DNA of 64,000 bases, from positions 34,669,436 through 34,733,435 of the forward strand of contig NC_087068.1 of NCBI RefSeq assembly GCF_963678635.1. Reading direction: 5' to 3'. Below the pieces are notes generated by a model that was not told where the DNA came from, searched no databases, and saw only the letters and a program-made list of their open reading frames with translations. Below are positions 55,166 through 64,000 of the stretch, piece by piece. The position numbers were made by a program, and so were the translations under genes. The DNA comes from Symsagittifera roscoffensis (Eukaryota; Xenacoelomorpha; Acoela; Convolutidae). How positions within the stretch are numbered: the stretch's first letter is position 1; the number at the start of each line of letters is the position of its first letter.

Positions 55166-56476
55166 CAGAAAAATGTAAGGATTATCAAGCGAATTTAAAA
55201 AATAGTAGTTTGATAGATAGATAATTGAGTACAGTTTTTTGAAAGTCTATGTGGCAAAACTTCACGAACATTGATTGCATTTAAGTTAACAACTGCAGCT
55301 TATGTGTGCATTTTGGGCGAAACGTGCAACCATCTGATTTATCAAAGATCAAAAAAAACTGAAAAAAAAAATTAAAACCTGCTAATGAAGGGCATGTATG
55401 TAAGTTCTAGCCTTGTTTAACAGATTGAATTTAACATTGACAACAACAGTAAGACCAACGTGTTGCCAGATTATCAACATAGAGTAGGATTATGTTACAG
55501 GTTAAGAAATTAATGATAAGTTTTGTAAAACTATATCACACACTATATGTCTATATGGCCATAAAAATACGTTTTAATGTTGTATCTGGTAATTTTTAGT
55601 ATGTGGTGAACTATTCAGAAATCAGGAGCAGCAAAAAAAAAGTGAGTTGAATTGTTTTTCTATTTAAATTGGCACGTCTGATGGCATACTTTTGATCGCA
55701 TAAGTGACTTTATACATATGAATCATTATAAACAAACGTTTATAACCATGAACATACAAAGTAGACATTAATCGTGCTTACATTTACAAATAAAAATTGT
55801 TTAAAATGCCTATCTACACGCACTAATTTTACGTATCCAAATCTGATTGATAATCTGTACCCACTTAGCATCTGGTGAAACAATCTAGAATAATGAAGAG
55901 AAGTAAAAAGAAGAATTTGGATTGATTTTGACATCGAATTTTATTTCCAATTACAATTATTTATCCTAAATTGATTCAAAAACGTTTTGGAACAACATGC
56001 TTGTACATCTTTTCTGATATAACATTTCCAATACAAGCAAACCGTAAAGCATGTAAATATCGAACATGCAATGCACACAATTTACACATAATTATACTAC
56101 TTTGTAGTATCTGGTTGAACATAGTACAGATACAACACCTAGTAAAATGTTCTAGAAAATCTCGACTAATCTGGAACTAAAGCTACATTGAGTTTGATTT
56201 GTGGCTTAACTCTTAGCTTTTGTTACACTTCTGGACATATATACATAAAAATTAACAATTACACATACCGATAAACACGCGTAAAAAATCAAACACGGAT
56301 TTATATACATAAATTATAGTTTATTCGAACCATTCGCTTATCAGCCAGTGATAGATTATACACAGCGTAGCCAAATTGGATAATTTTCCCAGCAGATAAA
56401 CGAATTCTGGTAAGACTAAATCAGGTTAAAATGTAAAAGGATTCTTTTTGAAAAACTTTCTGGTTGTGGACTGACA
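55166..56476. other. Spacer between the inverted-repeat arms: no gene seen
   Basis: AT-rich, no recognisable domain. Short frames (for example 55,971-56,180) are low-complexity. Confidence 0.4.
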
Positions 56477-56801
56477 CCTATACCCAATCATAAATCTCAA
56501 TCAAACATAAGGAAAATTATGTGTTCATTTTAGATTATACGCTGAATACAAGATATGAAAGTGAGCCCAAAACTATGCTGTGTTTTATTACTTGTCCGAA
56601 ACTGTTCAATTTGAAGAAGACCCGATAAAATTACTATCAAAAGTTAAAAAAGATGTGGGCTTGATTATACAAAACAAAGCATTTATCAGCTATTTCATTT
56701 CCAATTCATGATAAGATTTTTTCTGTTTTTAGCGCATTAACAACGCCTCTGCAGGCGCGTGCTTTCATAATTTGATTCATAATTTTACCCGTTTCAATTC
56801 A
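56477..56801 (-). repeat. Right arm of the 325-bp inverted repeat
   Basis: Reverse complement of 54,641-54,965. On the inner side it continues with TGTCAGTCCACAACCAG on the minus strand, which would be the sequence hidden by the gap on the left if the inverted repeat is longer. Confidence 0.85.
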
Positions 56802-58376
56802 ATGTTTGCTCTCCGTTACCGCAAAACTTTAAAAAACTGTATTTGTAAGTTTTGGCTGATTCCGCTCAAGAACGTACTATTTTTGACAAGACTGCTCACA
56901 GAGATTTTCTTTCCTTAATAGACAACAATTAAATTCAAATTATGATAATTGGATCACTCTAAATCACATATTTTCCATTTAGGTTATCTTATTGCATTTA
57001 TATATTTTAAAAATAGGGTTAAGTATGGTTTAAAAGGCCATCAGAAAAGATAATTTTTTGATCATCGGAGTTTATATCATCGATTCAGCGCAAATAGCCA
57101 AAGTTATGCTAATCAAGGCTCTAGATTTACTCATCTCTTTATGAGCGCATTCCTCTTTTGTAGAGACAAATTGGATCTTCCAAGGAAGTCGAGAGGCCCA
57201 AGTCGGCCTGGAAATGGAGCCACCAGCTTCACCTTGTTACTCTCGTTGCAGAAATCAGTCTAACAGTGAGCACTTGGTGCAGTAGGCAGACAACCGATAT
57301 TAGTCAAAAGTAAACGCCAGTTGCTCGCAAAAAACAAGAAAAAGGATCGGAACGCATCAATCTCTGTTATACGTGGCGTCAATTGAAAAGTTTTCAGTCT
57401 GTTTTGTGTTTTGTGCTGCTTTTTTTTTTCAAATAGTTAAGTTGAATTTATTAATGTTTAGCTGTTTGTTTTGTAATCCAAATTAAATAAAACAAAAACA
57501 ACAATTTTTTTTTTGCTCCTAATTCTTTAAAATTATAAAAAATTTGTGTTTCATTTAGAACCAGTCTAAAAAACAGTCGTTCTAGAAAATTCAAAATTGC
57601 AAAAGAAGATTGGGTTGTTAATTTTGCACAAATTTAAAAATTTACTGAAAGTTTTCTTTATTACTGAAAAAATGAGTTGAAAATCAGCTTAAAACAACTT
57701 TTGTTTTCTCTAAAACATACTCTAAACCGTTAATTTTATCATAGTTAAAAGATTATTTTCTAAGAAACTATAGCTCAAACTATCGATATTGCATAAATAC
57801 GGGGGAAAAAGATGAAAAAAAAGAACAGTTGAACCTGTATTAAATAGCTTTTTCAGAACCAAATATATATTTTTTCAAACAATAAAAGTTTTGATGGTTT
57901 AGCGAGAAAACAACATAATGTGCAACTCTAGTCAATTTAACTTGGTGTACGGTTAAACCTGCAGCCTAATCGTTAACTGAAGATATATCAAACAAATGAA
58001 TAAAAAAAAAAGTTTTTTAAAAAAGATTACAATTCTTAGAAATGGCTAAATTTTTTGTTTCGAACCAAAACTTCCACTGTCTTGAATTTTCTGTACAAAA
58101 CTAAATAATTACTTGATATCAATTTTTGATATGTCAAAAAACTCTATTCGGACCGTCCAACAAAAAACTTTGAACAATTTGTTTTGGAATTTTCCCGTGT
58201 TATGCAAGTTAGTAAGCCTCGGTTTTTTTCTTCTGACAACTAAAAGCGTTTCTCATGACTCACTGGTCAATTTTGAGGTGAAGTTTTATACCGTTGGAAA
58301 ATTCGTTTGGGAGATCAACAGACATTAAAAAATTGTTTATCGCCCTTTTTTATTTTTTCAAAGATGAACAACATTG
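56802..58376. other. AT-rich non-coding DNA
   Basis: No gene or repeat recognised. A more GC-balanced stretch at about 57,170-57,330 has no open frame or RNA fold that I can support. Confidence 0.4.
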
Positions 58377-58399
58377 CTAAATGGTGTAGATGAGTTGGC

Positions 58400-60560
58400 T
58401 GAAAGCTGGCATTTCTTTGCAAATCTCTGCTTGCGACGTTTGCATTGTGAAAATCAAAGTGTGTATGTAGGTTTGACTGTATTTGATTATATTCATACGT
58501 AAAACGTAATGAATATATTTTTGTGTGAATATTTCTAGTAATCTATAAACAAATGCAAGAAAAAAACACTTTTTGTGTATGCGTGTATGTATGCAAGTTG
58601 ATGTGTTTGTAAGTATGAGTACAATTTTTTTCCTTATGCGCGTGTAAACCAAAACAATTGTAACTAGAAGAATTACTATAACCCTACTTGAATTTTACTA
58701 ATGTTTCTAGTTTTTCTTGAAAGTTAGACAAGATACTATAAGCATAGTATATAAGTACGCACATATGCTTTGCGTATGTGTGTATTTTTGTAAACTGTAT
58801 ATATCTATGTAAAAGTGTACAACTTTTTGCATGTATAAATGTAATTAATCATGTATGTACATACTGTTTGTGTGTATTCATTTGAGTATTTAGAAGTTAT
58901 GTATATTTGTATGTTTTTATGTATGTAAGAATTCTCGAATGCATGTCCGCTTGATTGAGTGAATGAAGACCAGCAATTATTTTGTATCAATATATGTTTT
59001 TCAGTTTAAAATCATTTAAAAGTTATCTGGTTTGCAAATTGTACAAACTTATGATTGAAGTTTTTTGTCTGTTTAAAAGGAAAGTGTGTACACATGAGTA
59101 GTTGCATGCTTGTAAAGTACATTCCATGTCTTTTTGTAGGCAAGTACTTATAAATATTCGTATATGAGTATGAAAGGCACGTTTATATGATTTTATGTAA
59201 AGTCATGTAAATGCAAGTCTGTAATGCGTGATTCTTTTTGTCTGAATGTGTGTACAAATTTGTCTTGGAAGTGTGAAATGAATGCAAGTTGGTCTGTGTG
59301 TTTACATGTGCTTGTATTTTAAAGGTCAGCAGAACTAATAAGTGAAATCTTTGCATGTATGTAAGCAAAACTTGCGTGTGTGTCCATTTATGTAAACTGT
59401 ATGTATCTATGTAAAAGTTTGCATTTAATCATGTATGCACATACTATTTGTGTGTATTCATTTGAGTATTTAGAAGTTATGTATATTTGTATGTTTTTAT
59501 GTAAGTAAGAATTCATGAATGCATGTCCGCTTGATTGAGTGAATGAAGACCAGCAATTATTTTGTATCAAAGTATATTTTTCAGTTTAAAATTATTTAAA
59601 AATTAGCTTGTTTGCAAATTGTACAAACTTATGATTGAAGTTTTATGTCTTTTTAAAAGGAAAGTGTGTACACATGAGTCGTAGCATGATTGTATAGTAC
59701 GAACCATGTCTGTTTGTAGGTAAGCACTTATGCATTTTCGTAAATGAGTATGAAAGGCACGTTTATATGATTGTATGTAAAGACGTATGAATGCCAGTCT
59801 CTAATACCTGACTCTTTTTGTCTGAATGTGTGTATATATTTGTCTTGAAAGTGTGAAGTGAACGTACGCTGGTTTGTGTGTTTAAATGTGGTTCTATTGT
59901 AAAGGTCAGCAGAAATATTAAGTCAAAATCTTTGCATGTGTAAAAGCAAAATTTTCGTATAATTGGTTGCAGGTTTAAAAGCATGTAAGCAAATTGTAAA
60001 ATTTATGTATGTAAGGTAGTTTATTTGCATTCTTCTTATGTATAAGACTATGTACGTTTGTAGTCATACCTTTATGTAAGACTTCATTTTTGAATGTTTG
60101 TATGTATAGAAGTATTTTTGCATATATGTTTGTAATTTTGTACGTATGATTGTATGAATGTCTCTAAGTAATTTTTTATATGTATGTATATATGTAAGTT
60201 TGTATGTATGTATCTATGTATGCATGTATGTATGTGTTTATTTAACTTTGTTTTTATGTATACATGTATGTATGTTTGTATTCAGTAAGGGTGTACGTAA
60301 TTGTTTTTGTATGTAAGTTTGTATGATTAACCTTATGTAAGTATTTAAATGTGTATGAAAAACGTATGTTTGTAATAAAATACGCATGACTGTTTTTTGT
60401 GAGTATGCATTTAAGTTTTCAACTTATGAAAATGTGTTTATGTTTTTTATGTTTACAAGTATGCAGCTTCATATGTTTGGTGGGGTATATCTGTTTGAGT
60501 TTAGTTGTAATCGTTTATTTTATTTCATATAAAAGTATATATGTAACTCAATCCAAATCT
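58400..60560. repeat. TATG/TGTA-rich low-complexity block with a ~590-bp tandem duplication
   Basis: Long runs of degenerate TATGTATGTAAG and TTTGTATG-type sequence. About 590 bp are present twice: TAAACTGTAT...CTATGTAAAA at 58,791 and 59,393, and GCATGTCCGCTTGATTGAGT at 58,941 and 59,521. Minus-strand frames here are rich in Tyr, Ile, His and Thr and are artefacts of the repeat. Confidence 0.7.
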
Positions 60561-60829
60561 TTCTCATCTTTCTTCTTAAGTTTCTCAAATATTCTAGAAG
60601 AATCAACCAGAAACTATTATGACAGTTTTTTCATTTTCTTGATTTGCAAAACAATTTGATAATTTTTTTTTTAATTTTCCTCGAAAAACTTGATCTTACA
60701 GGTATCCTCATTATGAACATTTCACTTTGAAAAAGTGGCATATGCTGCATTGATAATTTCAATTTATCTGCAGTCAATGATTATGAAAAATGTTTCAAAA
60801 TTGTAACAAGAAAGATCAGTTTTCAAGTT

Positions 60830-61066
60830 TTGACAAAACTTTGTCGATGGAAGCATCAAACAACAAGTCCAATTGAAGACAGCATGGAGTCCAAAGTGTT
60901 TGATGAACTGCTGCTCGTAGAGGTAAAAATTACGATAAGAAAATTATTAGAAAAAATTTATGGTTTATTGAGGAAAATCATTGATCGTGCAGACATGCGG
61001 CTGGTAGAGCTGAAGACGGTAAGCGAGCAAAGTTTCAGTGACAGGTACTGTATATTTGAAGGATGA
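60830..61066 (+). other. Possible short coding exon (weak)
   Basis: An open plus-strand frame from a region after an acceptor-like TTGATCTTACAG (about 60,700). It contains a Leu/Glu/Lys-rich helix-like segment (MESKVFDELLLVEVKITIRK) and then DMRLVELKT, followed by a donor-like GTAAGC (about 61,020). No family is recognised. Confidence 0.2.
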
Positions 61067-63030
61067 TTGATCAATCTCTAAAAACCACAAGTTTTCAATG
61101 GTTTTCATTTGAAAAATCAGAATTTTGAATCAAAGTTATAAACCCACAGAAGTGAAGCAATTGTGTAATCAGATAAACCGTCAAAACCACTTTTTTTAAA
61201 TTCAAGATTTATTTAGTCGATAGAGCTTTTTATGAAATAGCTCAAAATGCTTACGCCTTTTTTCTTTGAAATGAATAGCAAGTCTTTCTGCTTTGAGGCC
61301 CAAAATTTTATTACCTCAAATTAAAACTGTCTAACAAACTTTTTATTGTCAAATTAAACATGTCTTTGTTAGTCGTTCTAGCTTAAGATAACACAACATA
61401 ATTGACGTTTATCGAAATGCATTGAAACTGTAAAATGGCACTTACAAGTTTTCGGAAACTGCTGTAGCCAAATTGGTGTGAAAGCGTTGTTTAGTGTGAA
61501 ACATCTATCATCCTGACGGAATCCGAAGATTCAGGTAGAGTGTTGATGATAAGGCTTGATTTTTTATCTTAAAATTTCAAACAACTAACCGTTTTTCGAA
61601 GACATGTTTTGTTAACAGAGAAGACAAATAACGATGCAAAAATGAGAAGAAATATCATGATGCGAACTGTTTTGATACTGCTAGTGATGAGAATGTGAAT
61701 AAGAAAGCTTGGATCACCTCAAACATATATTGAAAGAAAGGTTGAACTGTTGATAACACAATTAGTTGCAGATAATTAATCAAATATTTTGGTCGAAAAG
61801 CCACCGTATTTTGAGAGACAATAGCTTAATCATGGAAACAATCAAAAGATCAGATTTATATTAAAAAACTCAAAATTTAATTTGTTGAGCAGAGGGTTAA
61901 TCAATGATAATAACTGATAGCGCTTCAAACTTTTGAATAGAAAGCTTTTGCTAAAGCCAAATTGAGTTAATTAGAAGATACTGAGAACAGTTGACTAGAT
62001 TGTAGTATCAAATTAAAAATTATTTAATTGCATATTCTTTTAATGGAAAAATCAAAAATTTTGGATGCTCAAATTATAACTCTGAATTCATATCAAGTTT
62101 TGAGTTTGTATTCATAAGTTGTCTTAGTTTGTGTTCAGTCTTTCCCGATTGAATTTGCTATAATTTGAATAACTGCTTTCCTTAAAAGTCGCAAATAAGT
62201 TTTCACCTGCTTTATTCGATGGTCACTCTGTTCTGTCGCATATATTGGCACACAAATAACAGTTTTTCCCCAGTTTCTAGGTCCGCTTTGATGAATATTT
62301 TCACAATTTCTGTTAGCACAAAAAAGTTAATAGGAAATACTAAACGTTTTCTAGAAGCCCTGAAAATTGTTTCCTTTTTGTTATAAAAAGTGGTATATGC
62401 AAGTCTTAGAAATGGCTGCAGCAAAATTAATGGGCACTTTTGGCTTTCATCAGTGTTCTCGTTTTTCAAGATCTTTACCCACTTCAACTTATTAGCTCTT
62501 TCAACCTTTCTATAAAATCAAAGCTTTTGTCATAAATTTTAGACGTTTTTTCAGTCTCCTGTAGACACGGAAAATGGAAATGTCGAAATTTTTAAGCCAA
62601 TTTATTTATTTTAGAGTTTTCAGTGTTCCATAAATTTTCTTTGTTTTTTTACATTCATTTGGCTTAAAGAAATTTTTCATTCTTATTTCGGTCAAATTGA
62701 ATATTATTGTTAATTTTTGCCTAAATAGAGGTGGCGGCCGCCGCACTTGACGAATTTTACTTTCTTCGAGATTCAGCAATAAAACATGCATTTTTGAAGG
62801 AAATCGTTCACCGCAGCCAACAGTTAAGCTACGCTGCCAAAATCTTGTGCTTTCCTATATACCATATAGTTTGGTCGCATATAATAGGTATATAACGTCA
62901 TTTTTTCATGTAAACAAGCCATTACCCTCAAACTTTAGAAGGGAAATCATGCACCGACCAATACTTAATTCCATTCCCGTTTCCACAACGTTCAGTGGGA
63001 ATACTCAATAATATACCGAAGTTTTACATG
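61067..63030. other. AT-rich non-coding DNA
   Basis: No gene supported. One GC-rich spot, GTGGCGGCCGCCGCAC, near 62,731 is isolated. Nothing else is recognised. Confidence 0.4.
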
Positions 63031-63033
63031 AAG

Positions 63034-63218
63034 ACTATTAGGTATAAAATTATACATGGTGACAATTAGGATTATTACATAGTGACCATTAGGTATAAAA
63101 TTATACATGGTGACAATTAGGATTATTACATGGTGACCATTGCTGATCATTTAATACATGGTGACCATTATGATTTATACCTAATGGTCATCCATGTATG
63201 ACAACCCCCCCCCCCCCC
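63034..63218. repeat. 51-bp tandem repeat, inverted repeat and C-run
   Basis: A 51-bp unit starting GGTATAAAATTATACATGGT repeats at 63,041 and 63,092, then breaks down into TGGTGACCATT fragments. TGACCATTAGGTATAAA (63,083-63,099) is the exact reverse complement of 63,174-63,190. A run of 14 C (63,205-63,218) follows, just before the second Gypsy-like copy. Confidence 0.7.
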
Positions 63219-63245
63219 GATCCTAACGCACTATATGCATACTAC

Positions 63246-64000
63246 TCGAAGTGTCCCAACACTTGAGCGAAGGGTACTAGGATGGTTCAGAAAAGTCCTG
63301 GGACAGTAACGAAGTGTCCCAACACTTGAGCGAAAGGTCCAAGGAGGGTTCAGATAAGTCCTGGGACAGTAACGAAGTGTCCCAACACTTGAGCGAAGGG
63401 TCCTTTGAGGGTTCAGAAAAGTACCGGGAACAGTAACTTAGTGTCCCAACACTTTAGCGAATGTTCATAGGAGGGTTCAGAAAAGTCCTGGGAAAGAACT
63501 AAAGCATCCCAAAACTAGAACAAAGATTTAGTAGAAAGCTTCGTTCTCATCATCCCAAAACTAGAAATTGATTTAAATTCAAAGTTGATCTAGACTGAAC
63601 TCGACTGATTTTAGCTTTCAATACAATAGAAATTTTTTATATATATAATGGCAATCGGATTTTACAATAGAGATTTGTAAATAAAAAAAATTGTATATAA
63701 AAACCATGAAGCAAAATAGGGTATCGATAACAGAAAAAAGAGTAACAGGGCTAAAGCAAAATCATACCTCGTCGCAACGGAAAACAACACTATCAAATCC
63801 GAAAGTATTGAGAAAGAAATTTCAGTGAACATGGTCAATACAAGAAGCATAAAGGCCAAGGAGAAAGCTATGGAAGAACTAACTGTACCGGCTAGAGAAA
63901 TCGATCTTGAGACACCAGATCAGAGTACTGACGGAGTGAAAAGGAAAACCACGGAATCAAAACCACTGCTAAATTCAGAAAAAGAAAAAAAGAAAACGAT
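63246..64000 (+). mobile_element. Second Gypsy-like copy: leader minisatellite and gag start (runs off the window)
   Basis: Begins inside the minisatellite array (about four units), then follows 43,870-44,420 closely. This includes the leader after TCCCAAAACTAGAACAAAG and the gag ATG (63,831). It has a short deletion in gag relative to the first copy, near 63,850. No R repeat precedes it here, so its left end is truncated. Confidence 0.8.

Noticed and set aside
54942-55224. Open frames across the N run
   Set aside because: They consist almost entirely of unknown residues from the assembly gap.
57230-57310. tRNA-like GGTGCAGTAGGCAGACAACC segment
   Set aside because: No B box at the right distance and no acceptor stem could be paired.
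58377-59984. Minus-strand frames of 60-91 codons rich in Tyr, Ile, His and Thr
   Set aside because: By-products of TATG/TGTA repeats. The two large ones are copies of each other through the tandem duplication.
60900-61045. Two small exons separated by a 70-nt AT-rich intron (GTAAAA...GTGCAG)
   Set aside because: Splicing there produces an in-frame stop a few codons later. The unspliced frame is open but has no recognised family.

Overview
This is a window of animal nuclear DNA, most likely from an invertebrate. It is AT-rich and intron-bearing, and most of it is transposable-element sequence at different stages of decay. I see no bacterial features (no operons, no ribosome binding sites) and the phylum cannot be fixed from the sequence. 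One clear host gene is present: an ARB2A (FAM172A) orthologue on the minus strand. Four coding exons can be placed (22,818-22,510; 16,510-16,228; 5,990-5,779; 5,473-5,240) with good splice sites. The A/B and C/D joins have matching phases. The B/C phases do not match, so at least one further exon lies between them, and the first exon is also not located. The introns carry two LINEs, a hAT-type MITE, tRNA-like SINE heads, a degenerate tandem-repeat block and a roughly 440-bp dispersed repeat.

Layout. 1-3.75 kb: a two-ORF cassette on the minus strand (a 5'-incomplete membrane protein, then a 601-aa protein) whose reading frames overlap by ATGA; origin unknown, virus-like or transposon-like. 3.75-22.8 kb: ARB2A and its introns, containing LINE-A (10,810-14,468, with a perfect 13-bp target-site duplication) and LINE-C (16.7-20.06 kb). 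22,973-23,571: a 599-bp hAT-like MITE with 8-bp target-site duplication. 25.3-29.9 kb: LINE-B on the minus strand, with a 2A peptide, a PHD finger, a 454-codon reverse-transcriptase ORF and a C-terminal zinc-finger array. 29.55-35.44 kb: a 2.5-kb tandem duplication that copies the 5' part of LINE-B and contains a further 833-bp internal duplication, followed by minus-strand LINE-C relics to 36.7 kb. 41.3-54.6 kb: a broken Ty3/Gypsy-like LTR retrotransposon with very long LTR-like repeats (one on the left, two in tandem on the right), a hairpin-bearing minisatellite leader, gag, protease and part of the reverse transcriptase. The region expected to hold the rest of pol is occupied by a Penelope-like fragment. 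54.64-56.80 kb: a 325-bp near-perfect inverted repeat around a 200-N assembly gap. 58.4-60.6 kb: TATG/TGTA-rich repetitive DNA. 63.25-64 kb: the leader and gag start of a second copy of the same Gypsy element.

The main theme is that two unrelated LINEs in the same window both encode a 2A peptide immediately followed by a PHD-type zinc finger. In LINE-A the 2A sits about 20 codons from the first ATG behind a short hydrophobic leader. In LINE-B the PHD leads almost directly into the reverse transcriptase, with no APE endonuclease between.
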